From Billgrantia zhangzhouensis (GTDB taxonomy: Bacteria; Pseudomonadota; Gammaproteobacteria; Pseudomonadales; Halomonadaceae), in the NCBI RefSeq assembly GCF_021404465.1, contig NZ_JABFTT010000018.1, forward strand, positions 30,031-94,030: a DNA stretch of 64,000 nt, given 5' to 3'. The first letter of the stretch is position 1, and the number at the start of each line of letters is the position of its first letter. This document shows positions 18,870 through 28,207 of this stretch, piece after piece. Below the pieces are notes generated by a model. The model saw only the letters and a list, made by a program, of their open reading frames with translations, ran no database searches and was not told where the DNA came from. The translations under genes were made by a program, and so were the position numbers.

Positions 18870-20501
18870 TCAGGCGATCTCGGCCTGCGGACGCGGATCG
18901 TGCACCAGAGCGGACTGCCAGGCTGGCGCGGCGGCGACGCCTTGCTGCGGCGCTTCGATGCGGAACCACATGACCTCTTTCACCAGCGATTCCACTTGCT
19001 GACGAAGCGTCGCCGCCTCGTCGGCCGCCCGCTCCACTAGGGCAGCATTCTGCTGAGTCACCTGATCCATCTGGCCGACCGCGGTGTTGACCTGCTCGAT
19101 GCCGATGCGCTGTTCGCCCGACGCCGAGGCGATCTCCTCCATCAGATCGGTAACCCGGGTGACAGCTGTGACGACCTCACGGATGGTGCTGCCCGTTCTT
19201 TCGACGAGCTCCGCTCCCTGACCGACCTGCTGGTGGGACGACTCGATCAAAGTCCGAATCTCACGCGAAGCCTCGGCGCTGCGACTGGCCAGGGTACGCA
19301 CCTCACCCGCCACCACGGCGAATCCTCTGCCCTGCTCACCGGCACGCGCCGCTTCCACGGAAGCATTGAGCGCCAGAATGCTGGTCTGGAAGGCAATCGA
19401 GTCAATGACCTCAATGATGTCTTTTACGCGTCCGGCGCTCTGCGCGATCCCTTGCATCGTGGCGACCACGTTCGCCATCATCTCCCCGCCCTGGTGCGCC
19501 GTTTGCCTGGCCTCCAGGGCCAGTTGGTTGGCTACATTGGCGTTCTCGGCGTTCTGACTCACCGTCTGCGTCAGCTGCTCCATACTGGCCGCGGTCTCCT
19601 CGATCGACGCGGCCTGCTGCTCCGTACGTGCCGAAAGATCTTGGTTGCCCATCACGATCTGATCGACGCCGGCATTGATCCGCTCGGTGCCGCCATGCAC
19701 GTTGACCAGCGAGGACACGAGACGCTGACGCATGCTCTCGATACCCGCCAGAAGACTGGACTGATCGCCGGCCTTGAGCGTCAGCGCCTGGGTCAGGTCG
19801 CCGTTCGCGATTCGCCGCACTACCTCCTGGGCATGGTGCGGCTCACCACCTAGACTCCTGAGCACGTCACGAATGATCCAACCCATGGCAAGGGTCAGCA
19901 GGATACCGATGCCAAGCAGCAGCAGCCCCAACTCGATCAGGCTCACCCAGAAGGCAGCGTTGATGTCATCCATGTAGACGCCCGCTGCCAGGTCCCAATT
20001 CCAACCGGGCACCCGCTGCACGTAGCTCATCTTGGGCACTTCTTCGGAGCCGGCCTGGCTGCGCTGGGACATGTAGCCGACGAAACCGCCCGTCTGCGGA
20101 TTGCGGTCCGCCATTGCCTTGAGCTCCCGATAAAGGTACAGCCCGCTCTTATCCTGGAAGTCGCGCATGGAATCGCCCAAGGCGCGACGGGGATGAGCCA
20201 CGATGCGAATGTCACTGTCGAAGGCGAAAATGTAACCATCCTCACCGAAGCTCAAGTTCGCCAGGCTTTCGATGGCCCTGGCCTGGGCTTCCGCTTGTGT
20301 CAGTTCACCGCGCTCGGCGCGTGAGGCAAGGCTCGCCACCATGTCCCGTGCGCTGCCGACGAAATGCTCGAGGCTCGCGATCCGCTCATTCAACAAGCCC
20401 TCACGCTTGTCATAGGCGGTCCACCCCACCAGCACCAACATCCCTACCCACATCAAGCCCAACGTCGCCCATAGCTTGGTACTCGTCGCCCAGTTGCGCA
20501 T
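18870..20501 (-). CDS. Methyl-accepting chemotaxis protein with periplasmic Cache domain
   Basis: 543 residues. A transmembrane helix (~8-28) is followed by a periplasmic single Cache-type domain (~30-185, with LSFGEDGYIFAFDSDIRIVAHP and VPGWNWDLAAGVYMDDI), a second helix (~190-212), a HAMP segment and the cytoplasmic signalling coiled coil. The signalling tip reads IIEVIDSIAFQTSILALNASVEAARAGEQGRGFAVVAGEVR. No C-terminal NWETF-type CheR tether is present. Small organic acids are common ligands for such domains, but the ligand here is not predictable. A second receptor gene lies on the same strand, with its stop 122 bp upstream. Confidence 0.92.
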   Translation of the reverse strand: MRNWATSTKLWATLGLMWVGMLVLVGWTAYDKREGLLNERIASLEHFVGSARDMVASLASRAERGELTQAEAQARAIESLANLSFGEDGYIFAFDSDIRIVAHPRRALGDSMRDFQDKSGLYLYRELKAMADRNPQTGGFVGYMSQRSQAGSEEVPKMSYVQRVPGWNWDLAAGVYMDDINAAFWVSLIELGLLLLGIGILLTLAMGWIIRDVLRSLGGEPHHAQEVVRRIANGDLTQALTLKAGDQSSLLAGIESMRQRLVSSLVNVHGGTERINAGVDQIVMGNQDLSARTEQQAASIEETAASMEQLTQTVSQNAENANVANQLALEARQTAHQGGEMMANVVATMQGIAQSAGRVKDIIEVIDSIAFQTSILALNASVEAARAGEQGRGFAVVAGEVRTLASRSAEASREIRTLIESSHQQVGQGAELVERTGSTIREVVTAVTRVTDLMEEIASASGEQRIGIEQVNTAVGQMDQVTQQNAALVERAADEAATLRQQVESLVKEVMWFRIEAPQQGVAAAPAWQSALVHDPRPQAEIA

Positions 20502-20549
20502 CGTCTTTGCTTCCTTGGATTCGTCTATTACTTAGTCGTAATACGGGGA

Positions 20550-20580
20550 GAGCCGAAAGCACGCCTGGCGCTTTCGACTC
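20550..20580 (-). terminator. Hairpin between the two chemoreceptor genes
   Basis: GAGCCGAAAGC (20550-20560) pairs with GCTTTCGACTC (20570-20580) with one G-T type mismatch and a nine-base loop. It lies 44 bp beyond the stop of the upstream receptor gene, so it probably ends or attenuates that transcript. Confidence 0.5.
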
Positions 20581-20623
20581 GGTTCTTGGACGGGCTTCTA
20601 TTGGCCCATTCTGGTTGTTTCGT

Positions 20624-22618
20624 TCAAGCCGGCAGCAGCCGGCGTTCCACGGGATGTTGCTCGAGCCTGGCGGCGTCGGTTCCGTCCCGCTCAAGCTGCT
20701 CGAGATGCTCACCGACCTGAAAGCGGGCGATCAGTCTGGTCATTTCCCCGGCCTGGTCATCCAGCGAACGGCTCGCGGTGGCGACCTGCTCGACCAGCGC
20801 CGCATTCTGCTGGGTGGTGGCCTCGAGCTGAGCCACGGCCTGGTTGATCTGCTCGATACCCGCCGACTGCTCATCGCTGGCCGACGCGATCTCCGCCACC
20901 AGATCGGCGGACTGGCGCACGTCACGCGAAATCGCCGTGAGCGCTTCCGAGGTCTGTCCCACCAACCCATTGCCGGCTTCCACGCGCCGAGTGGTATTGT
21001 CGATCAATTGACGAATGTGTTCGGCCTCTTCGGCGCTGCGGCTGGCCAGCTTACGCACCTCATCAGCAACCACGGCGAAGCCACGGCCATGCTCGCCGGC
21101 CCTGGCCGCTTCCACTGAAGCATTGAGGGCCAGCAGATTGGTCTGGAAGGCAATGCCGTCGATCGCCTCAACGATGGCAGTGACCTGGCGGTTGGCCTCG
21201 AAGATCTGCCGCATGGCCTGGCGCGCTTCCTCGGCGACCCGGCTGGCCTGTTCGGCCTGGGTGACGGCCTGCTCGCTCATGGCACTGGCCTGGCGCGCAT
21301 TGTCGGCTGATTGACGCACGGTGGAAGTCATCTGCTCTATGCTGGTGGCAGTTTCCACCAGCGAGGAGGACTGCTCTTCGGTACGGCTCGCCAGGTCCTC
21401 GTTGCCCTGGGCGATCTCGCCGCTGGCCGAACCGACACCGCGCGCGCCCTGCTGGATCGCAGCCACCAGCGCTTCCATGTCGGCGGTCGAGGTGTTGAAG
21501 GCGCGATAGAGCTGAGACAGTTCATCGCTGCCCGACTCGGCCAATCGCTGAGTGAGATCGCCGCCGCGCGCTTCGATCTGGCCCAGGGCTCGGCGCAGCG
21601 GCACCACCATGGTGCGCACCAGCACGAAGGAGAGGAGCACTGACACCGCCATGGCCAATGCTGCCAAACCGGCGAATGTCCAGAGACCCAGCCGCGCTTC
21701 CCTGGCCTGCGCAGTGGCCTGTGTTTTCACGTCCTCGGCCAGGGCAAGTTCGACCTCGCGCAGACGCTCGAGCTTGCCGGTCTGGGCTTCGAACCAGCGT
21801 TCGGAGCGAACGCCATAACCCCCATCAATGCCCTGGCGCATGGCAATCTGGCGCATCATGTACAGGCTGCCATGCGCCTCGTGTTCCACGGTGGCGGCAC
21901 GGTAACGTGCCGCCATGTCGGCATCGGCCAGTACCGTGAAGCTCTCTTCGAACGCCTCTTCCTCCCCTAGCAGCCTCAGGAAGCGGTAGTAGACATCCGA
22001 CGACATGCGATTGGCGGCAAAGGCACTGGCCAGCAGCGCGCGCTCGATGCCGGCGGTTTCCTTGATCTCCAGCAGGGCGTAGTAGGCCCCCAGGCTACGG
22101 GTCAACGAGCCGGCGTTACCGAGCGCGTTCAGCCGGCCTACGACCTCAGCCAGATACGAGTTGATCTCGGTATAGTACTCGAGCGCATCCAGATCCGAGA
22201 TGCCCAGGGCATCGACCTCGCGCCGCATGTCGGCAATCCCGGCCAACAGCGTCTCCACCTCCTCCAGCCGTTCGCCGATCTCGGGGTCACCGCCGTGGTC
22301 TATCTCCTGCCAAGCGGTACGGTAGGTCGCCAGTCGTTCGTCGACGCTGGTGCGCTGGGCAACGAGTCGACCGCCGAAGTTCTCTCCCCGGCTACCGAGG
22401 AAGCCGGCCGAGAGGCCGCGCTCGACCTGGAGCTCATGCACCAGGCCACCCAGCTGGGCGGACAGTTCGGTGAAGCGCTCGACCTGCTGCATGTCATTGG
22501 CCAGGCGTTGCCGCTCCATGATGCCGACACCGGCCAGCCAGACGATGATGCAAAGGGGAAGTGCCAGCGCCAGCATGAACTTGCGCGACACCGGGATGCG
22601 GTGAAGAAGATTCTGCAT
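20624..22618 (-). CDS. Methyl-accepting chemotaxis protein with NIT-type sensor domain
   Basis: 664 residues when started at the ATG at 22618; an upstream frame lacks a membrane signal. A helix at ~14-34 is followed by a long helical periplasmic domain (~40-300) with LQVERGLSAGFLGSRG, typical of NIT (nitrate/nitrite-sensing) sensors, then a second helix, a HAMP domain (VRTMVVPLRRALGQIEARGGDLTQRL) and the conserved signalling tip. The NIT label rests on the ERG.SAGFL signature; the true ligand is unknown. There is no CheR-tether pentapeptide at the C terminus (RRLLPA). Confidence 0.88.
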   Translation of the reverse strand: MQNLLHRIPVSRKFMLALALPLCIIVWLAGVGIMERQRLANDMQQVERFTELSAQLGGLVHELQVERGLSAGFLGSRGENFGGRLVAQRTSVDERLATYRTAWQEIDHGGDPEIGERLEEVETLLAGIADMRREVDALGISDLDALEYYTEINSYLAEVVGRLNALGNAGSLTRSLGAYYALLEIKETAGIERALLASAFAANRMSSDVYYRFLRLLGEEEAFEESFTVLADADMAARYRAATVEHEAHGSLYMMRQIAMRQGIDGGYGVRSERWFEAQTGKLERLREVELALAEDVKTQATAQAREARLGLWTFAGLAALAMAVSVLLSFVLVRTMVVPLRRALGQIEARGGDLTQRLAESGSDELSQLYRAFNTSTADMEALVAAIQQGARGVGSASGEIAQGNEDLASRTEEQSSSLVETATSIEQMTSTVRQSADNARQASAMSEQAVTQAEQASRVAEEARQAMRQIFEANRQVTAIVEAIDGIAFQTNLLALNASVEAARAGEHGRGFAVVADEVRKLASRSAEEAEHIRQLIDNTTRRVEAGNGLVGQTSEALTAISRDVRQSADLVAEIASASDEQSAGIEQINQAVAQLEATTQQNAALVEQVATASRSLDDQAGEMTRLIARFQVGEHLEQLERDGTDAARLEQHPVERRLLPA

Positions 22619-22908
22619 GTGAGGAACCCTGCCGAACTCAGTGATATCGAAGGTCGTGACGTGGCTGGCGTAGCATGCCGTTGTTGTTGTGATATCCGTC
22701 GGCCCAACGCTACTTCGGCCGGGCACGGAAAACCTTGAGTCCGCAGGAACGTTCGTCGGTGAAAACACTGATCGGCGTCATGGTTTCTGCGGCTCCGCAT
22801 GAGGCCCCCTGACCAAGAGCAACCAAGAAACCATCGTGCACTGGGGAACCGATACGCACGGCCGGGGCTCACAGGGACTGTCGCCTCTCAGTCAAGCGGT
22901 GCTTCGCC

Positions 22909-23595
22909 ATGAACCGACCCCGACACGCTCTTGACCGCCTCACTTACCTGCTGCTGCTGGCCTGGCTCCCCGCCATGGCGTCGGCGGAGGTGCCGGAGCC
23001 CCAAGCCATCCTGCAGCCCTTCAATGCCAGCTATCGGCTGGAGGTGAAGGGCTGGCCCAACGCCACCATCGATCATCGCTTGAGCCGTGAGAGCGGACAC
23101 TGGCAGAGCCGCATGCAGGCCGCGATTACCGTGGCCCGCGGCAACGAAAGCAGCCGCTTCATCGTCACCCCGGAGGGTGTGCGCTCGGTGAACTACTCCA
23201 GCGGCTACTCGCTGTTGGGCGTGGGCGGCAACTACCGCCTGGGCAGCAGTGAGCTTTCCGGACTACCCGACCGTCAGGCAGCGCTGATCGAACTCTCGCG
23301 CCGCGCCTTGAACGGTGACTGCCAAGGCACTGTCTGTCGCCTCGTCTATCAGGACCACCGTGGTCGCGAGGAGACGCTTGACTTCCGATCGCTGGGCACG
23401 CAAGCGCTGGCCCTGCCTGCCGGAGAGTTCGAGGCGATTAAGGTCGAAGTGAACGACCCGGAAACCCCCGAGCGCAAGATGCTGTTCTACTTCCATCCGC
23501 AGTATCCGGGGCTGCTGCTGGCGGTGGATTACCACCGCGACGGCGAACGCAAGAGTCGTCTCACCCTCACTTCGCTGACCTCTGAGGGCCGCTGA
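22909..23595 (+). CDS. DUF3108 domain secreted protein
   Basis: 228 residues with a signal peptide (LTYLLLLAWLPAMASA, cleavage near residue 26). The rest is a beta-rich DUF3108-type domain: FNASYRLEVKGWPNATIDHRL near the start and a repeated FEAIKVEV...RKMLFYFHPQYPGLLLAVDYHRDG pattern towards the end. Members are periplasmic and of unknown function. Two cysteines close together (GDCQGTVC) could form a disulfide. It is followed 99 bp later by a LysO-like gene; whether they share a transcript is unclear. Confidence 0.75.
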   Translation: MNRPRHALDRLTYLLLLAWLPAMASAEVPEPQAILQPFNASYRLEVKGWPNATIDHRLSRESGHWQSRMQAAITVARGNESSRFIVTPEGVRSVNYSSGYSLLGVGGNYRLGSSELSGLPDRQAALIELSRRALNGDCQGTVCRLVYQDHRGREETLDFRSLGTQALALPAGEFEAIKVEVNDPETPERKMLFYFHPQYPGLLLAVDYHRDGERKSRLTLTSLTSEGR

Positions 23596-23694
23596 GCGCC
23601 AATTGACGGCGCTGACACAGCACAACGAGCCAATCGCTGGTAGAGTTAGCGGTTTTCGCCGCCCTGGCCTGGGCGGCTCAACGAAGGAACCGCG

Positions 23695-24621
23695 ATGCTC
23701 TCGGGGCTTTTGATCGTACTGCTGCCGCTGCTGCTGGGTTATCTGGTACCGGTACGCCATGCCGGCGTGATGAGCGTCATCAACCGTGGCGTCAATGCCT
23801 CGGTCTACGTCATCCTGCTGCTGATGGGCATCGGCCTGGCGGGGCTCGACGAACTCAGCCGCGAATTGTCGCGCATGGGCGGACAGGCCATGCAGCTGTT
23901 CGCGGCGATCACCGCCTGCAATCTCGCCGCCCTGTGGTGGTTGTCACGTCGCCTGGGGCTGCGCATGGGCTCATCACCGGTGGTGAAGGACGCCCCCACC
24001 ACCAAGCTGGCGGCATTGCTCGGCTCGCTCTCCCTGGTGGCCGTGGTGGCAGGCGGCATACTGCTCGGGCTCGCACTCGCCTGGCTGGGAGGCGATGTCA
24101 TCTTCCAGCATGCCGAGCAATGGGCCGAATGGGTGCTCTATGTGCTGCTGGCACTGATCGGCTGCCAGCTCCGCAACTCGGGCATGCCGCTGAAGCAGAT
24201 CCTGCTCAACCGTCACGGACTGGCCATTGCCACGACCCTGGCGATCAGTTCCCTTATCGGCGGTCTACTCGCTGCCCCCCTGCTGGCACTGAGCTGGAAC
24301 GAGGGCCTGGCGCTGGCATCCGGCTTCGGCTGGTATTCGCTTTCGGCGATCCTGGTGGGCGATCAGTTGGGGCCGGTGCTTGGCGGCGTGGCTTTCTTCA
24401 ACGACCTCACCCGAGAACTGCTTGCCTTCATCCTGATTCCCTTGCTCATCAGGCGCCACGCGCCGCTGGCCATCGGCTACGGTGGCGCCACCTCGATGGA
24501 TTTCACGCTGCCGGTGATTCAACAACATGGCGGCGTGGCCTGTGTACCCATCGCCGTGGTCAGCGGCTTCATCCTCTCGCTGTTGTCGCCGCCCTTGACC
24601 CTGTTCTTCCTGTCACTCTGA
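23695..24621 (+). CDS. lysO: LysO-family lysine exporter
   Basis: 308-residue membrane protein with about eight hydrophobic segments. It matches the LysO (YbjE, DUF340) layout: an N-terminal half with VSVYVILLLMGIGLAGLDEL-like text and a C-terminal half with the conserved FGWYSLSAILVGDQLGP...GGVAFFNDLTRELLAF and GATSMDFTLPVIQQHGG motifs. E. coli LysO exports lysine and is 299 residues. The ATG follows AACGAAGGAACC. Specificity for lysine versus related basic amino acids is family knowledge only. Confidence 0.88.
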   Translation: MLSGLLIVLLPLLLGYLVPVRHAGVMSVINRGVNASVYVILLLMGIGLAGLDELSRELSRMGGQAMQLFAAITACNLAALWWLSRRLGLRMGSSPVVKDAPTTKLAALLGSLSLVAVVAGGILLGLALAWLGGDVIFQHAEQWAEWVLYVLLALIGCQLRNSGMPLKQILLNRHGLAIATTLAISSLIGGLLAAPLLALSWNEGLALASGFGWYSLSAILVGDQLGPVLGGVAFFNDLTRELLAFILIPLLIRRHAPLAIGYGGATSMDFTLPVIQQHGGVACVPIAVVSGFILSLLSPPLTLFFLSL

Positions 24622-24739
24622 ACATTTCGTCCCGATGAGAAAGCACTTGGCTGGACTATGCTCATGCAGTGCCAGGACACACTGACTCGCCGAAAGGCTA
24701 GGTTGAACTCATCGAGCAGAAACGGCTAACTGGGCGCCA

Positions 24740-24765
24740 CACGAACTTAAACGATCAAGTTCGTG
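24740..24765. terminator. Nine-base-pair hairpin after lysO
   Basis: CACGAACTT at 24740-24748 pairs perfectly with AAGTTCGTG at 24757-24765 around an eight-base loop. There is no T-run. It may be the lysO terminator or a residue of a former operator ahead of the degraded ABC transporter. Confidence 0.35.
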
Positions 24766-24769
24766 CAGC

Positions 24770-24934
<165 letters not shown>

Positions 24935-25028
24935 GCCAGAAAGACTGAACCCGGTGCGAACATCACTGTCCACGCCGACTCGCACCTGACGAACACTGCA
25001 CCAATCGAGGCTTGAACAAGGGAACCCC

Positions 25029-26639
25029 ATGCAAGACAACACTCTCTGGTGGCGCGGCGGCGTCATCTACCAGATCTACCCGCGCAGCTTCATGGACAGC
25101 AACGGCGACGGTGTCGGCGACCTGCCCGGCGTGACCGAGCGACTCGACTACGTTGCCTCGCTCGGCGTGGATGGCATCTGGCTGTCGCCCTTCTTCACCT
25201 CGCCGATGCGCGACTTCGGCTACGACATCAGTGACTATCGCGGCGTCGATCCGCTGTTCGGCACGCTCGACGATTTCAAGCAACTGCTGGAACGCGCCCA
25301 TGCGCTCGGCCTCAAGGTGATCATCGACCAGGTCATCAGCCACACCTCGGACCAGCATCCCTGGTTCCAGGAGAGCCGCATGAACCGCGACAGCCCGGGG
25401 GCCGAGTGGTATGTATGGGCCGACCCCAACCCGGACGGCACGCCGCCCAACAACTGGCTGTCGATCTTCGGCGGGCCGGCGTGGACCTTCGACAGCCGGC
25501 GCCAGCAGTACTACCTGCATAACTTCCTGTCGAGCCAGCCGGACCTCAACTTCCACAATCCCGAGGTGCGCGCCGCCCAGCTCGACAACATGCGCTTCTG
25601 GCTGGAGTTGGGCGTCGACGGCTTCCGCCTCGACACGGTGAACTTCTACTTTCACGACCAGCACCTGCGCAGCAACCCGGCGCTGACCATCGATGCCACC
25701 CGCACCATGGGTGCGCCCAAGGAGAACCCCTATACCTGGCAGCGCCACGTATACGACATCAGCCGACCCGAAAACGTCGACTTCCTGCGCGAGCTGCGCG
25801 CGCTGATGGACGAGTATCCCGGTACCACCACGGTGGGCGAGATCGGCGACGACACGCCGCTGGAGCGAATGGCCGAGTACACCTCGGGCGGCGACAAGCT
25901 GCACATGGCCTATACCTTCGACCTGCTCAACTCGCCGCGCTCGCCGGACTACATCCGCGGCGTGCTGCAGCGCTTCCAGCAGTTCGCCGGCGATGCCTGG
26001 CCGTGCTGGGCGCTGTCCAACCACGACGTGGTGCGCAGTGCCACCCGCTGGGGCAGCGAGGAGTGCGCCTTCGCCTACCCGCGCGTGGCGCTGGCGCTAC
26101 TGTTCTCGCTGCGCGGCAGCGTATGTCTCTATCAGGGCGAGGAGCTCGGTCTGCCCGAGGCCGACGTGCCCTTCGAGCGCATCCAGGATCCCTACGGCCT
26201 GCCGCTGTGGCCCGACTTCAAGGGCCGCGACGGCTGCCGCACCCCGATGCCCTGGGACGACACCCCGCTGGCGGGTTTCTCGACCATCGAACCGTGGCTG
26301 CCGGTGGCCGAACCGCACCTGCCGCTGTCGGTGGCGCGCCAGGAGGAGGATACCGAGTCGATGCTCAACGCCACCCGTCGCCTGCTGCGCTTCCGATACC
26401 AGCACCCCGCGCTGTTCGACGGCGACATGGAACTGCATGAACTGGGCGAAGCGCTGGTCGCCTTCACCCGCCAGCGGGGTAGCGACAAGCTGCTGTGCGT
26501 GTTCAATCTCACCGGACAGCCACAGACCGCCGCCCTGCCCGATATTCGCGAAGCGCTGCAGGAGCATGGCTTCCAGTACGAGGTGAGCGGTGGCACGTTG
26601 CATCTGCCACCGTATCAGGCGGCCTATTTCCGCCTCTAG
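25029..26639 (+). CDS. aglA: Alpha-glucosidase, GH13_23 type
   Basis: 536 residues. Catalytic nucleophile Asp202 (GVDGFRLDTVNF), acid/base Glu271 (VGEIGDD) and Asp333 (SNHDVV) lie at exactly the positions described for the Halomonas sp. H11 alpha-glucosidase (HaG), which hydrolyses and transfers alpha-glucosyl units from maltose, sucrose and similar sugars. The N terminus (WWRGGVIYQIYPRSF) and the C-terminal beta domain are complete. It is cytoplasmic (no signal peptide). The gene is intact although the surrounding ABC transporter has been lost, so substrate must now come by another route. Name aglA by analogy. Confidence 0.93.
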   Translation: MQDNTLWWRGGVIYQIYPRSFMDSNGDGVGDLPGVTERLDYVASLGVDGIWLSPFFTSPMRDFGYDISDYRGVDPLFGTLDDFKQLLERAHALGLKVIIDQVISHTSDQHPWFQESRMNRDSPGAEWYVWADPNPDGTPPNNWLSIFGGPAWTFDSRRQQYYLHNFLSSQPDLNFHNPEVRAAQLDNMRFWLELGVDGFRLDTVNFYFHDQHLRSNPALTIDATRTMGAPKENPYTWQRHVYDISRPENVDFLRELRALMDEYPGTTTVGEIGDDTPLERMAEYTSGGDKLHMAYTFDLLNSPRSPDYIRGVLQRFQQFAGDAWPCWALSNHDVVRSATRWGSEECAFAYPRVALALLFSLRGSVCLYQGEELGLPEADVPFERIQDPYGLPLWPDFKGRDGCRTPMPWDDTPLAGFSTIEPWLPVAEPHLPLSVARQEEDTESMLNATRRLLRFRYQHPALFDGDMELHELGEALVAFTRQRGSDKLLCVFNLTGQPQTAALPDIREALQEHGFQYEVSGGTLHLPPYQAAYFRL

Positions 26640-26952
26640 CCAATTTTCAGATGCCTCGGGTCACGCCCAGGGCTCGGAGCTGATGCTGGGCATTCGTCCC
26701 GAGCACCTGCGTCTGGCCGAGGCCCAGGGCAGCGAAGGGTTCGAGATCGCCAACGTCGAATATCTCGGCAACGAGGTCTACGTCTATCTCGAACCCAAGG
26801 CGGGCGACACGCTATTGATCCAGCGTGGCGAAGCCCCCACACGCTGGTCGGTCGGCCAGCGCGTGGCGCTGGCGCCCGCCCCCGGGCACGTCCATCTGTT
26901 CGATAACGGCAACCGGGCGCTGCCGCTCAAGGCGACGCTAGCCGTGGCCTGA
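26640..26952 (+). pseudogene. Remnant of sugar ABC transporter ATPase (AglK/MalK-like), C-terminal end
   Basis: Immediately after the alpha-glucosidase stop a frame encodes about 95 residues matching the C-terminal TOBE-type regulatory domain of MalK/UgpC ATPases: LMLGIRPEHLRL, then FEIANVEYLGNEVYVYL and GQRVALAPAPGHVHLFD. The nucleotide-binding domain (Walker A, signature, Walker B) is absent. The stop at 26950-26952 is the natural end. A deletion has removed the first three quarters of the gene. An independent small gene is unlikely, since no start with a ribosome site precedes it. Confidence 0.8.
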
Positions 26953-27047
26953 GGCCGTGGCATCGTCACAAAAATCGACGGCGGGACTGTCCCGGCCATG
27001 GTCGGGGCGGTATGCTGGACACCGTACTCATTAGCAGGAAAATCATC

Positions 27048-28103
27048 GTGTCGCCACCGGCCCGCCGTATCACGCTCAAGGACCTGGCCCGCGAGCTCGG
27101 CGTCTCCACCGCCACCATATCCAATGCCTTCAACCGCCCGGATCAGCTCTCGCCCAACCTGCGCGAGCGCATCCTCGCCGAGGCCAAACGACTGGGCTTT
27201 CGCGGCCCCGACGCCAAGGCGCGCAGCCTGCGCACCGGGCGCTCGCGGATCATCGCGGTGATCCTGGCAGAGAGTCTCACCTACAGCCTCAACGACGCCG
27301 TCTCCAGCGAATTTCTCTCGGGCGTGGCCGAGGTTCTCGACACCCAGGGCCATACCCTACTGCTGCTCTCCGCACGCCAGGCCAAGTGTCAACTGGTCGA
27401 TTCGGCGAGCATGGCCGATGGCTTCATCGTCTACGGCATGATGCCTTCCGAGGAGCTATTCGACTCGCTGCCGCTCAACGCCTCGCTGGTCGCCGTCGAC
27501 TTCAACGTCTCGGGCCACCCTTCGGTTCACGTCGATAACGAGCCGGCCTGCTTCGAGATTGCCGACCATGCCCTGACGGCCACCCCGCGCAAGCGCCCGG
27601 CCATCGTCAACCTGCGTCTTACCCGCGAGCCGTGCAACGGTCGCATCGACCCCAAGCACACCCTGCTGCCAGCCGAACTGACCATTACCCGTTCACGCCT
27701 GGCAGGCTTTCATCGCGCCCTGGAAAAGCACGGTTTCGACACCGACCGGATCCCCATGTGGAACGTGGAGGAGAACACCTTCCGGGTCTGCGAACCGGTG
27801 CTCGAGGAGATCCTCGACCTTCCCGACGACGAGCGGCCCGACCTGTTACTGTGCATGTCCGACCGTATCGCCCTGACCGCCCTGACGCTCGCCGAGCAGC
27901 GTGGCCTACGCATTCCCGACGACCTGTGCCTGACCGGCTTCGACGGCATTGCCGAAGGGCAATACCGGGCGCCCCGGCTGACCACGGCACGTCAGGAGAG
28001 CAGCGACAAGGGGCGCCTTGCGGCACGCATGATCCTGGGCCTGGAGCCGGGCCACTCACGCCTGCTGGGCACCGAGCTGATGCTGGGCGAAACCTGCCCC
28101 TGA
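27048..28103 (+). CDS. LacI-family transcriptional regulator, probable repressor of the alpha-glucosidase locus
   Basis: 351 residues from the GTG at 27048, which has CAGGAA eight bases upstream; an ATG at 27012 in the same frame would add 12 residues. The helix-turn-helix is RRITLKDLARELGVSTATISNAFNRPDQLS. The ligand domain follows the LacI/PurR fold, with a typical DLLLCMSDRIALTALTLAEQRGLRIPDDLCLTGFDGI effector-domain ending. It probably controlled alpha-glucoside uptake and cleavage (AglR-like). With the transporter lost, its remaining target may be only aglA. Confidence 0.85.
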   Translation: MSPPARRITLKDLARELGVSTATISNAFNRPDQLSPNLRERILAEAKRLGFRGPDAKARSLRTGRSRIIAVILAESLTYSLNDAVSSEFLSGVAEVLDTQGHTLLLLSARQAKCQLVDSASMADGFIVYGMMPSEELFDSLPLNASLVAVDFNVSGHPSVHVDNEPACFEIADHALTATPRKRPAIVNLRLTREPCNGRIDPKHTLLPAELTITRSRLAGFHRALEKHGFDTDRIPMWNVEENTFRVCEPVLEEILDLPDDERPDLLLCMSDRIALTALTLAEQRGLRIPDDLCLTGFDGIAEGQYRAPRLTTARQESSDKGRLAARMILGLEPGHSRLLGTELMLGETCP

Positions 28104-28121
28104 GCTACCTGTCGGGCCCGC

Positions 28122-28138
28122 TTGCACACTGCTTGCAC
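28122..28138. promoter_or_regulatory. Tandem TTGCAC repeats (11-bp period) before the RND operon
   Basis: TTGCAC occurs at 28122-28127 and again at 28133-28138, a spacing of one helical turn, 70-86 bp before the adaptor gene. OmpR-family regulators such as BaeR bind tandem direct repeats of this kind. A related pair lies before the Spy-like gene at 34745-34761. Confidence 0.45.
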
Positions 28139-28207
28139 GCTTTGTGACCATTGGCTGCATCGCCTTGCGCGATGCTGCCGGGGCTCACTCTTCGTCGCGA
28201 GTCTTCG

